Positions 1 to 7,885 of a DNA stretch of 44,128 nucleotides are shown here, one piece after another. Position 1 is the stretch's first letter, and every line of letters starts with the position of its first letter. The notes below the pieces were generated by a model, which saw only the letters and a program-made list of their open reading frames with translations, was not told the origin of the DNA and searched no databases. The stretch comes from Streptomyces cupreus (GTDB lineage: Bacteria; Actinomycetota; Actinomycetes; Streptomycetales; Streptomycetaceae). The stretch is taken from assembly GCF_014257025.1 (NCBI RefSeq), contig NZ_JACMSF010000066.1, forward strand, positions 1 to 44,128. The letters run 5' to 3'. Position numbers and translations under genes: made by a program.

Positions 1-1
1 C

Positions 2-217
2 CTGGACAGCCGGGGGTCCGTGGAGCGGGGCGTCGGTATCTGGACGTGCGACTCGGTCTACGGGAGCAATGGCCAGAACCTGCGGTTCGCGGTCGACGCG
101 CGCGGTGTCATCCGCCCAGGCATCGCCCCCGGCCACGCGGTGACACCGGTCGGGGGCGGGGCGGTGGCGCTGGTCGAGGAGAGCGGGGGTTCGGGGCAGC
201 GGTGGCGGGCGGGGTGA
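2..217 (+). CDS. C-terminal end of a ricin-type beta-trefoil lectin domain protein (partial)
   Basis: The reading frame is open from the window edge to a TGA at 215-217, giving about 71 residues. The segment has the spacing of a beta-trefoil carbohydrate-binding subdomain: an LDSRG start, IWTCDS, a degenerate NGQNLRF repeat, and a last repeat ending in SGQRW, the QxW signature of RICIN domains. In Streptomyces such domains are usually C-terminal appendages of secreted glycoside hydrolases or other exoenzymes that bind polysaccharide. The catalytic part lies outside the window, so the enzyme class cannot be named. A GTG at 20 is inside the domain and is not a believable start. The gene converges on hutI with only 13 bases between stops and no room for a hairpin. 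Confidence 0.7.
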   Translation: MDSRGSVERGVGIWTCDSVYGSNGQNLRFAVDARGVIRPGIAPGHAVTPVGGGAVALVEESGGSGQRWRAG

Positions 218-230
218 CCGGGCCTGGTGA

Positions 231-1403
231 TCAGAGCTCGCGTACGCCCTTGCGCCAGACGCCGGTGACCAGGGGTACGCCCGGCCGGTAGGCAAGGTGC
301 ACATGGCTCGGGGCGTCGAGGAGGGTGAGGTCGGCGCGGGCGCCCGGGGCGATACGGCCGACGTCCGTGCGGCGCAGGGCCGCGGCGCCGCCCGCCGTGG
401 CCGACCAGACCGCCTCGTCCGGCGTCATCCCCATGTCCCGCACCGCGAGCGCGATGCAGAAGGGCACGGAGGACGTGAACGACGAGCCCGGGTTGCAGTC
501 GGTGGACAGGGCGACCGTGACGCCCGCGTCGAGGAGGCGGCGGGCGTTCGGCCACTCGGCTCGGGTGGAGAACTCGGCGCCGGGGAGCAGGGTGGCGACG
601 GTGTTCCCACTGGCCAGCGCGTCCACGTCCGTGTCGGTGAGGTGGGTGCAGTGGTCGGCGCTCGCGGCGTCGAGCTCCACCGCGAGCTGGACGCCGGGGC
701 CGTAGGAGAGCTGGTTGGCGTGGACGCGGGGGTGCAGGCCCTTGGCCTTGCCCGCGGTGAGGATGGCGCGGGCCTGGTCGCCGTCGAAGGCACCCTTCTC
801 GCAGAAGACGTCGATCCAACGGGCGTACGGCGCACAGGCGTCGAGCATCTCGCCGGTGACGAGGGCGACATAGCCCGCCGGGTCGTCGGCGTAGTCGGGG
901 GAGACGATGTGGGCGCCGAGGTAGGTGACCTCGTCGGTGTGGGCGGCGGCGATGCGCAGGGAGCGGGACTCGTCGGCGGTGGTCAGGCCGTAGCCCGACT
1001 TGGTCTCGAAGGTGGTCGTGCCCTGGCGGAGGGCCTCGGCGAGGTAGCGGGTGAGGTTGGCTTCGAGTGCGGCGTCCGTCGCCGCCCGGGTCGCCGCGAC
1101 CGTCGTACGAATGCCCCCGGCCCTGTAGGCCCGCCCCGACATCCGGGCGTTGAACTCCTGGGTCCGGTCGCCCGCGAAGACGAGGTGGGAGTGGGAGTCC
1201 ACGAAGCCCGGAAGGACCGCCCGGCCCTCGGCGTCGAGCCGATTGTCAGTGGCGGGTGCTTTGCTTGATTCACCGGTCCACGCGACGCGGTCGCCGTCGA
1301 TGACGACGGCCGCGTCCTGGATCAGTCCGAGGGGGGAGTTGTCACCGAGGGAGGGGTCGTTGGTGACCAGCGTGGCGATGTTGGTGATGACAGTGCTGCT
1401 CAT
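231..1403 (-). CDS. hutI: Imidazolonepropionase
   Basis: This enzyme hydrolyses 4-imidazolone-5-propionate to N-formimino-L-glutamate, the third step of histidine breakdown, in the cytoplasm. The 390-residue product has the amidohydrolase-superfamily layout: metal-binding HSH at residues 71-73 (FVDSHSHLVF), a substrate-loop region TFETKSGYGL near 131, metal or substrate histidines at about 228 (HANQ) and 251 (DHCTH), and the metal aspartate at about 302 (STDCNPG). The length matches the family. The ATG at 1403 is chosen because CGAGGA lies just upstream. It is the last gene of the hut operon, 20 bases after hutF. No signs of damage. Confidence 0.95.
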   Translation of the reverse strand: MSSTVITNIATLVTNDPSLGDNSPLGLIQDAAVVIDGDRVAWTGESSKAPATDNRLDAEGRAVLPGFVDSHSHLVFAGDRTQEFNARMSGRAYRAGGIRTTVAATRAATDAALEANLTRYLAEALRQGTTTFETKSGYGLTTADESRSLRIAAAHTDEVTYLGAHIVSPDYADDPAGYVALVTGEMLDACAPYARWIDVFCEKGAFDGDQARAILTAGKAKGLHPRVHANQLSYGPGVQLAVELDAASADHCTHLTDTDVDALASGNTVATLLPGAEFSTRAEWPNARRLLDAGVTVALSTDCNPGSSFTSSVPFCIALAVRDMGMTPDEAVWSATAGGAAALRRTDVGRIAPGARADLTLLDAPSHVHLAYRPGVPLVTGVWRKGVREL

Positions 1404-1423
1404 GGCGTCCTCGTGGGTGGTCG

Positions 1424-2758
1424 TCAGGCGCGGAGGGCTTCGACGGCCCTCGACAGGGCTTGCGGCACATCGGGTACGAGCGTGTGCGCCCCGTCGCGTA
1501 CGACATGCCGGCCCGCGACGACCGTGTGCCGTACGTCCGCCGCGGTCGCCGCGAATACGGCCGTCTCGGCGCCGAGCCGCGGCAGCGGCCCTGCCGTCCT
1601 GACCGAGTCGAGCGCGATCGTCGTGAAGTCGGCGCGTGCGCCCGTCTCCAGGGTGCCCACGCCGTCCCAGCCGAGGGCCGCGTGGCCGTCGGCCGAGGCC
1701 GCCCGCAGAAGGGCCGCCGCCGTCCAGTGACCTCGCGTCCGGGTGCGCAGGCGCTCGTTCAGCTCCATGGCGCGCGCCTCTTCCAGCAGGTCGATCACGG
1801 CGTGGCTGTCGGAGCCGAGACTGAGCGGGGAGCCTTCGTTCTGCAGGGCGACGGCCGGCCCGATGCCGTCGGCGAGGTCCCGCTCGGTCGTCGGACACAT
1901 ACAGGTGCCGGTGCCGCTGCCGCCGATCAGGGAGATGTCCTCGGGGGTGAGGTGGGTGTTGTGGACGCCGGTGGTGCGCGGTCCGAGGACGCCGTGGAGG
2001 GCGAGGAGCTGTGTCGGGGTGCAGCCGTGGACTTCCAGGCACGCCTCGTTCTCGGCGGTCTGCTCGGACAGGTGCACATGCAGCGGGGCCCGCCGCTCCT
2101 CGGCCCAGCGGGCCACGATCGCCAACTGGTCGGCGGGCACGGCCCGTACGGAGTGGATGGCGGCACCGATCCGCGCGTGATCCCGTTCCTTGAGAACTGA
2201 ACAGCGTTCGGCCCAGGCGTCCGCGCTGCCGTCGGAGAAGCGGAGCTGATGGGTGGTGGGCGGCTGCCCGAAGCCGGAGGAGAGGTAGGCGGTGTCGAGG
2301 AGGGTGATACGGACACCGGCGTCGGCGGCGGCCGCGATGAGGGCCTCGCCCATGGCGTTGGGGTCGGCGTAGGGGGTGCCGCCGGGGGCGTGGTGCAGGT
2401 AGTGGAACTCGCCGACGGCGGTGATGCCGGCGAGCGCCATCTCGGCGTACACGGCCCGGGCGAGGGCGTGATAGCTGTCCGGGGTGAGCCGGTCGGCCGT
2501 CGCGTACATGACCTCGCGCCAGGTCCAGAAGGTCCCGGAACCGACCTGGACGGTGCCGCGCAGGGCGCGGTGGAAGGCGTGCGAGTGGGCGTTCGCCAGC
2601 CCTGGGAGGGTGAGTCCGCGGAGGATCTCGGCGCCGGGGGGCGGGGTTTCGGTGCCGGTGCGGACGGCGGTGATGCGGCCGTCCACAACGTCGAGGGCGA
2701 CGCCCGGCTCGACGCGGGTGCCGAGCCAGGCGTGCTCCAGCCAGTACGTCCGTGTCAC
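1424..2758 (-). CDS. hutF: Formimidoylglutamate deiminase
   Basis: The 444-residue amidohydrolase converts N-formimino-L-glutamate to N-formyl-L-glutamate and ammonia. Visible motifs are the metal-binding HSH in LANAHSHAFHRAL (about residues 56-64), HVHLSEQTAENEAC in the middle, and the metal aspartate in SLGSDSHAVID. Extended identity with HutF in the N-terminal WLEHAWLGTRV segment supports the call over a generic chlorohydrolase. It starts with GTG at 2758, overlapping the upstream amidohydrolase stop by four bases (GTGA), so translation is coupled. Its presence means histidine is degraded through formylglutamate, not by direct release of formamide. Confidence 0.93.
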   Translation of the reverse strand: MTRTYWLEHAWLGTRVEPGVALDVVDGRITAVRTGTETPPPGAEILRGLTLPGLANAHSHAFHRALRGTVQVGSGTFWTWREVMYATADRLTPDSYHALARAVYAEMALAGITAVGEFHYLHHAPGGTPYADPNAMGEALIAAAADAGVRITLLDTAYLSSGFGQPPTTHQLRFSDGSADAWAERCSVLKERDHARIGAAIHSVRAVPADQLAIVARWAEERRAPLHVHLSEQTAENEACLEVHGCTPTQLLALHGVLGPRTTGVHNTHLTPEDISLIGGSGTGTCMCPTTERDLADGIGPAVALQNEGSPLSLGSDSHAVIDLLEEARAMELNERLRTRTRGHWTAAALLRAASADGHAALGWDGVGTLETGARADFTTIALDSVRTAGPLPRLGAETAVFAATAADVRHTVVAGRHVVRDGAHTLVPDVPQALSRAVEALRA

Positions 2759-3972
2759 GTGCAGGCCAGTCCTTCCAGTACGTCGGCGAGTGCGAGCCCT
2801 CCGGCCAGACAGTCGTCCTCGGCCGCGAACTCGGCCGGGGAGTGCGAGACGCCGGTGGGGTTGCGCACGAACAGCATGGCGGTCGGGATGTGCCCGGAGA
2901 GGATTCCGGCGTCGTGTCCGGCGCCGGTGCCGAGGACGGGCACCTTGAGATCGGTGTCCTTGCCCAGGATGCGGGTGAGTTCGTCGCGCAGGGCGTGGTC
3001 GAACTCGACGACGGGCGTGAAGGACTCACGGACCACGTCGAGGGCGATGTCGTGGGCGTCGGCGTACTCGCGCGCGGCCTTCTCGATGCCGCCGACGACG
3101 GCGTCGAGGGTGGCCTGGTCCTCGGCACGGGAGTCGAGCCAGCCGCGCACGAGGGACGGGATGGCGTTGACGCCGTTCGGCTCGACGGAGATCTTGCCGA
3201 AGGTGGCGACGGCACCGGCGAGTTCGGCCTCCCGGCGGGCGGCGAGCACGGTCTCGGCGTACGACAGCATGGGGTCGCGCCGGTCCACGAGCCGGGTGGT
3301 GCCGGCGTGGTTGGCCTCGCCCCGGAAGTCGAACCGCCACCGCCCGTGCGGCCAGATGGCACTGGCGACGCCGACCCGGTCCCCGGACAGGTCCAGCGCC
3401 CGCCCCTGCTCGACATGCAGCTCGACGAAGGCCCCGATGCGAGCGAGCCGCTCCGGGTCCGGCCCGATGGCGTCGGGGTCGTATCCGGCGGCCTCCATGG
3501 CGCGGGGAAGGGTGACGCCGTCCCCGTCCGTGAGCAGGTGCGCCTGTTCGATGCCGAGCTGCCCGGAGGCGAGCCTCGACCCGACACAGGCCAGCCCGAA
3601 CCGGGCGCCCTCCTCATCCCCGAAGTTCACGATGGCGAGGGGCTTGGTGAAGTGCGCGTCGCGGCGGCGGAGTTCATCGAGCGCGGCGAAGGAGGACACG
3701 ACACCGAGGGGCCCGTCAAAGGCCCCACCGTCGGGCACGGAGTCCAGATGCGACCCGGTGACGACGGCATCCCCGGCAGCGGTATCCCCGAGCCAGGCCC
3801 ACTGATTCCCGTTCCGGTCGACCTCGTAGACCAGTCCCCGGGCCTCCGCCTGCTCCTTGAACCACTCCCGGCACTCGGAATCGGCACCGGTCCAGGCGTA
3901 GCGGCGGTAGCCGCCGGAGGCGGAGCTGCGGCCGATCGGCAGCAGCTCCGCCCACATGCTGTGGAAGGTCAC
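2755..3972 (-). CDS. M20-family amidohydrolase (allantoate/N-carbamoyl amino acid hydrolase type), probable N-formylglutamate hydrolase
   Basis: The 405-residue protein has the di-metal M20 hallmarks: SHLDSVPDGGAFDG (about residues 78-91, metal His and Asp), FGDEEGARF (about 122-130, catalytic and metal Glu pair) and ELHVEQG (metal His). Family members hydrolyse allantoate, ureidoglycolate-type or N-carbamoyl amino acids. Here the gene sits between hutU and hutF with four-base overlaps on both sides, and no HutG-type deformylase is present. The simplest inference is that it removes the formyl group from N-formylglutamate as the last hut step. It would normally be annotated allantoate amidohydrolase, and that remains possible. 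GTG start at 3972 inside the hutU stop. Confidence 0.85.
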   Translation of the reverse strand: MTFHSMWAELLPIGRSSASGGYRRYAWTGADSECREWFKEQAEARGLVYEVDRNGNQWAWLGDTAAGDAVVTGSHLDSVPDGGAFDGPLGVVSSFAALDELRRRDAHFTKPLAIVNFGDEEGARFGLACVGSRLASGQLGIEQAHLLTDGDGVTLPRAMEAAGYDPDAIGPDPERLARIGAFVELHVEQGRALDLSGDRVGVASAIWPHGRWRFDFRGEANHAGTTRLVDRRDPMLSYAETVLAARREAELAGAVATFGKISVEPNGVNAIPSLVRGWLDSRAEDQATLDAVVGGIEKAAREYADAHDIALDVVRESFTPVVEFDHALRDELTRILGKDTDLKVPVLGTGAGHDAGILSGHIPTAMLFVRNPTGVSHSPAEFAAEDDCLAGGLALADVLEGLACT

Positions 3973-5633
3973 GCGTCGTCACCTTCGCGCATCGGGACTC
4001 GGACACCGCGCTCGTCGGCGACCGACTCCGCGATGTCGTACCCCGCGTCCACATGCCGGATGACGCCCATGCCCGGGTCGTTCGTCAGGACCCGTCGGAC
4101 CTTCTCGCCGCCGAGCTTCGTGCCGTCCGCCACCGTCACCTGTCCGGCGTGGATGGACCGCCCCATGCCGACGCCGCCGCCGTGGTGGATGGAGACCCAG
4201 GAAGCGCCCGAAGCCACATTCACCATCGCGTTGAGCAGCGGCCAGTCGGCGATCGCGTCGGAGCCGTCCAGCATGGCCTCGGTCTCCCGGTACGGAGACG
4301 CGACCGACCCGGCGTCGAGGTGATCCCGCCCGATCGCCAGCGGCGCGACCAGCTCACCGCTCGCGACCATGTCGTTGAACCACTCACCGGCCTTGTCCCG
4401 CTCGCCGTAGCCGAGCCAGCAGATCCGCGCGGGCAGGCCCTGGAAGTGGACCCGTTCGCCGGCCATCTTGATCCACCGGGCGAGGGACTCGTTCTCGGGG
4501 AAGAGGTCCAGGATCGCCTTGTCGGTCTTGGCGATGTCGGCCGGGTCACCGGAGAGCGCGGCCCAGCGGAAGGGGCCCTTGCCCTCGCAGAACAGCGGGC
4601 GGATGTAGGCGGGGACGAAGCCGGGGAAGGCGAACGCCCGGTCGTACCCGGCGAGCTGGGCCTCGCCGCGGATGGAGTTGCCGTAGTCGAAGACCTCCGC
4701 GCCGGCGTCCATGAAGCCGACCATCGCCTCGACGTGCCGTGCCATGGACTCCCGCGCGCGGGTGGTGAAGCCGGCCGGGTCCTTCGCGGCGTAGGAGGCC
4801 ATGTCGTCGAAGTCGACGCCGACGGGCAGGTAGGCAAGGGGGTCGTGCGCCGAGGTCTGGTCGGTGACGATGTCGATGGGGGCGCCCTCGGCGAGCATGC
4901 GCGGCAGCAGCTCCGCCGCGTTGCCGAGCAGGCCGATGGAGAGCGGGCGGCGGGCGTCACGGGCCTCGACGGCGAGCTGGAGGGCGTGCTCCAGGGAGTC
5001 GGCGCGGACGTCGAGGTAGCGGTGCTCGATACGGCGCTCGATGGCGCGCGGGTCGCAGTCGATGCAGATGGCGACACCGTCGTTCATGGTGACGGCGAGC
5101 GGCTGGGCGCCGCCCATGCCGCCGAGCCCTGCGGTGAGGGTGATCGTGCCCGCCAGCGACCCGCCGAACTTCTTCGCGGCGACGGCGGCGAAGGTCTCGT
5201 AGGTGCCCTGAAGGATGCCCTGGGTGCCGATGTAGATCCAGGAGCCGGCGGTCATCTGGCCGTACATGGTCAGGCCGAGCTGCTCCAGGCGGCGGAACTC
5301 CTCCCAGTTGGCCCAGTCGCCGACCAGGTTGGAGTTGGCGATGAGGACGCGCGGGGCCCACTCGTGGGTCTGCATCACACCGACCGGGCGGCCGGACTGG
5401 ACGAGCATGGTCTCGTCCTGCTTCAGGGTCTTCAGCGTGCGCACCATCGCGTCGAAGGAGCGCCAGTCGCGGGCGGCCTTGCCGGTGCCGCCGTAGACGA
5501 CGAGCTTGTCGGGGTGCTCGGCGACCTCGGGGTCGAGGTTGTTCTGGAGCATCCGCAGGGCGGCTTCCTGCTGCCATCCCAGGGCGCTCAGTTCCGTACC
5601 GCGTGGCGCTCGTACGGGGCGGGGTCCTGACAT
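3969..5633 (-). CDS. hutU: Urocanate hydratase
   Basis: Urocanase adds water to urocanate using tightly bound NAD+ as an electrophile and gives imidazolonepropionate. The 554-residue length fits the family. Family motifs include YGGTGKAARDW near the N-terminus, the GGMGGAQPLA nucleotide-binding turn, FDYGNSIR, and RICWLGYGERD containing the conserved active-site cysteine. An upstream in-frame extension exists, but the ATG at 5633 is preceded by a perfect AGGAGG seven bases away, so that start is firm. First gene of the operon hutU-amidohydrolase-hutF-hutI. A sigma-70-type promoter lies just upstream (5686-5714). Confidence 0.97.
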   Translation of the reverse strand: MSGPRPVRAPRGTELSALGWQQEAALRMLQNNLDPEVAEHPDKLVVYGGTGKAARDWRSFDAMVRTLKTLKQDETMLVQSGRPVGVMQTHEWAPRVLIANSNLVGDWANWEEFRRLEQLGLTMYGQMTAGSWIYIGTQGILQGTYETFAAVAAKKFGGSLAGTITLTAGLGGMGGAQPLAVTMNDGVAICIDCDPRAIERRIEHRYLDVRADSLEHALQLAVEARDARRPLSIGLLGNAAELLPRMLAEGAPIDIVTDQTSAHDPLAYLPVGVDFDDMASYAAKDPAGFTTRARESMARHVEAMVGFMDAGAEVFDYGNSIRGEAQLAGYDRAFAFPGFVPAYIRPLFCEGKGPFRWAALSGDPADIAKTDKAILDLFPENESLARWIKMAGERVHFQGLPARICWLGYGERDKAGEWFNDMVASGELVAPLAIGRDHLDAGSVASPYRETEAMLDGSDAIADWPLLNAMVNVASGASWVSIHHGGGVGMGRSIHAGQVTVADGTKLGGEKVRRVLTNDPGMGVIRHVDAGYDIAESVADERGVRVPMREGDDA

Positions 5634-5685
5634 GGTCTGCCTCCTAGCGGATGGTGCTGCCGGATTGTTGCTGTCGATATTCACA

Positions 5686-5714
5686 TCCTGACTCCCTGAA
5701 TAGAACTAGTCAAT
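5686..5714 (-). promoter_or_regulatory. Promoter of the hut operon with a shared CTATTCAG element
   Basis: On the minus strand TTGACT (5709-5714) is followed after 17 bases by CAGGAT (5686-5691), a good -35/-10 pair for the principal sigma factor. The spacer contains CTATTCAG (5697-5704). The same block, TTGAC-A then CTATTCAG, recurs upstream of the ABC importer at 10329-10344, which suggests a common regulator. The expected transcript start is about 50 bases upstream of hutU. Confidence 0.6.
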
Positions 5715-5794
5715 ACGTTCGTGCGCCAGCGCGGCCGCGTCACGGATGTTTGTCTGGATACGTGGTCACGGGGAACGACACGACGGGGGATGCG

Positions 5795-7174
5795 GTGGAC
5801 GGCGTCAAGGACGGGCGGACGGGCGACGACGAGCGGGCGGCGCGCCGGGACGAAGCGGTGCGGGCGACCGTGGAGCAGGGGCTGCTGGGGCCGGACTCCC
5901 CCATCGTGGGGCTGCTCGACGTCACCGGCATCCGGGAGTCGGCGGCGGAGCTGCGGGCGGCGTTCGACGCGGTCACCGCGCCCGGCACCCCGGTGCTGCA
6001 CGCCTTCGCGGTCAAGGCGACCCCGTTGGTGCCGGTGCTGCGGCTGCTGCACGAGACGGGGATCGGCGCCGAGGTGGCGAGCCCGGGCGAGCTGGCGCTG
6101 GCGCGGGCGGCGGGACTGCCGCCGGACCGGACGGTCCTGGACTCGCCCGCGAAGACGCCGACCGAGCTCAGGCAGGCGCTGGCGCTCGGGATCGCCGTCA
6201 ACGCCGACAACCCGCAGGAGCTGGACCGGCTCGATGCCCTGATGAGGTCGGCGCCGAGCCGCTCCCCGCTCGGCATCCGGGTCAATCCGCAGGTGGGCGC
6301 GGGCGCCATCGAGGCGCTGTCGACGGCGACGACGACCTCCAAGTTCGGGGTGGCGCTGCGCGACGAGGGGGCGCGGGAGTGGGCGGTGCGGGCGTATCTG
6401 GAACGGCCGTGGCTGACGCGACTGCACGCGCACACCGGGTCCCAGGGCGTGCCGCTGTCGCTGATGGCGCGGGGCGTGGCGGAGACGTACGAGCTGGCCG
6501 AGGAGATCAACCACCGGATCGGGCGGCGGCAGATCGACACGATCGACATCGGCGGCGGTCTGCCGGTGAACTTCACCTCGGACGCCACGACCCCGACGTA
6601 CGCGCAGTACGCGCGACTGCTGAGCGAGGCGGTGCCGGGGCTGTTCGACGGGCGGTACGGGCTGGTCACCGAGTTCGGGCGGTCGCTGCTGGCCAAGCAC
6701 GGGACGGTACTGGCGCGGGTGGAGTACACCAAGAGCGCGGGCGGGCGGCCGGTCGCGGTGACGCACGCGGGCGTGCAGGTGGCGACGCGTACGGTGTACG
6801 CGCCGGGGGCCTGGCCGCTGCGCATCGCCGCGTACAACGCGAAGGGGCGGCCGAAGACGGGGGCCGAGGTGGTCCAGGACGTGGCCGGTCCTGCCTGCTT
6901 CGCGGGGGATCTGCTGGCCGAGGCGCGGGCGTTGCCGCCGCTGGAGCAGGGGGATCTGGTGGCGGCGCTGGACACGGGCGCGTACTACTTCGCACACCAC
7001 TACGCGTACAACTCCCTGGCCCGGCCCGGTGTTTACGGCTTCGCGCCGGACGGGTCCGGGGGTGTCGCCTTCGCGACGGTGCGGGAGCCGCAGAGCCTCG
7101 ACGCGATCGTGGCCGAATCCGGAGGGGCGCACGCGTCTGCCCTCACCACCCTCCCGGTACCGGGCCACCGTTGA
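5795..7174 (+). CDS. PLP-dependent decarboxylase, diaminopimelate decarboxylase-like
   Basis: The 459-residue protein belongs to the fold-III ornithine/diaminopimelate/arginine decarboxylase group. HAFAVKATPL carries the PLP-binding lysine, TRLHAHTGSQ the ring-stacking histidine, DIGGGLP the phosphate-binding glycines, and CFAGDLLAE and GAYYFAHHYAYN match the C-terminal cysteine-aspartate and tyrosine signatures of LysA-like enzymes. It is about as long as LysA but its motifs are looser (for example VKATP). With no lysine genes nearby, the housekeeping lysA is presumably elsewhere. Substrate unknown. Start choice: GTG at 5795 has GGGGGA five bases upstream; an earlier in-frame GTG at 5762 has no such site. 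It diverges from the hut operon. Confidence 0.8.
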   Translation: MDGVKDGRTGDDERAARRDEAVRATVEQGLLGPDSPIVGLLDVTGIRESAAELRAAFDAVTAPGTPVLHAFAVKATPLVPVLRLLHETGIGAEVASPGELALARAAGLPPDRTVLDSPAKTPTELRQALALGIAVNADNPQELDRLDALMRSAPSRSPLGIRVNPQVGAGAIEALSTATTTSKFGVALRDEGAREWAVRAYLERPWLTRLHAHTGSQGVPLSLMARGVAETYELAEEINHRIGRRQIDTIDIGGGLPVNFTSDATTPTYAQYARLLSEAVPGLFDGRYGLVTEFGRSLLAKHGTVLARVEYTKSAGGRPVAVTHAGVQVATRTVYAPGAWPLRIAAYNAKGRPKTGAEVVQDVAGPACFAGDLLAEARALPPLEQGDLVAALDTGAYYFAHHYAYNSLARPGVYGFAPDGSGGVAFATVREPQSLDAIVAESGGAHASALTTLPVPGHR

Positions 7175-7197
7175 GGCAGCTGCGGCAGTGGCCGTGA

Positions 7198-7782
7198 CTA
7201 CGCCATCGCGTCGGCGCGGCGGCGCGCCCCGCCCGGGGCCGCGTCGCCCGCCGCGATGCCGGTGCCGCGGTAGGCCTTGACGGCCTTTCCGGCCGGACGT
7301 CCGCCGCGCGCCGTGAGCCAGTCCACGCGCACCCACAGCAGCGCGTCCTCGGCCCTTTCCCGGCGGCCGATCCAGGCGGACTTCAGCCACAGGCCGACGC
7401 CCGCTCCGGCGAGCAGCATGCCGCCCGCCGTCGGCACCGCGAACGCGCTGCCGAGGGCGGCCGCGAAGGCAAGCACCAGCCACCAGCGATGGCCCCGGCG
7501 CCAGTTCCGTACGGTCACCGCGCGGTCCTGGAGCACATCGTGCTTGCCCGCGCGGGCGGCCCCGCGCATCAGGGCGCCGTACCGCCTGCGCCGTCGGTAC
7601 GCCACGACCGCCGCCGTGACGATGAACAGCACCGCGCCCGCCATCACCCCGATCCGGCGTCCGGTCACGCCCGGCACCAGTACGCCGATCCCGGCCGCGA
7701 ACACCCCGAGCCACCACATCGGTGCCGCTCCGGCCCGTACGACGACGGCCACCCGAGCGAGCCCCTGACCTCCGCGTGCCAC
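7198..7782 (-). CDS. Small conserved membrane protein of unknown function
   Basis: 194 residues with about four hydrophobic segments (two pairs, about 18-62 and 98-135) separated by a basic cytoplasmic stretch YRRRRRYGALMRG, then a hydrophilic basic C-terminus. I do not recognise a catalytic motif. It resembles Streptomyces-specific inner-membrane hypotheticals. The GTG start at 7782 is supported by GAGGAGG eight bases upstream. It converges on the decarboxylase gene and is followed upstream by three tandem 12-base repeats and an inverted repeat. Function cannot be assigned. Confidence 0.75.
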   Translation of the reverse strand: MARGGQGLARVAVVVRAGAAPMWWLGVFAAGIGVLVPGVTGRRIGVMAGAVLFIVTAAVVAYRRRRRYGALMRGAARAGKHDVLQDRAVTVRNWRRGHRWWLVLAFAAALGSAFAVPTAGGMLLAGAGVGLWLKSAWIGRRERAEDALLWVRVDWLTARGGRPAGKAVKAYRGTGIAAGDAAPGGARRRADAMA

Positions 7783-7795
7783 GTTCCGCCTCCTC

Positions 7796-7831
7796 GTCGC
7801 GTCGACAGTCGCGTCGAAAGTCGCCTCGAAT
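7796..7831. repeat. Three tandem 12-bp repeats upstream of the membrane protein gene
   Basis: GTCGCGTCGACA (7796-7807), GTCGCGTCGAAA (7808-7819) and GTCGCCTCGAAT (7820-7831) follow each other without gaps, directly behind the ribosome-binding site of the minus-strand membrane protein. The 12-base period is close to one helical turn, as in iteron-like regulator sites. An imperfect inverted repeat GTGAGAC-CA-GTCTGAG lies at 7862-7877 farther upstream. Confidence 0.6.
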
Positions 7832-7885
7832 TCCGAGTGGCCGGGAGAGTAGCGAACCTGTGTGAGACCAGTCTGAGAAACCCGC

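Noticed and set aside
231..3617. A 1128-residue open frame spanning three hut genes on the minus strand
   Set aside because: Only its last ~390 residues are a protein (hutI). The rest is out-of-frame shadow of hutF and the amidohydrolase, rich in Arg/Pro/Ser.
2249..3805. Long plus-strand frames antisense to the hut genes, and similar frames elsewhere
   Set aside because: Codon-position shadows typical of high-GC DNA, with glycine/valine/aspartate-rich low-information products and no start signals.
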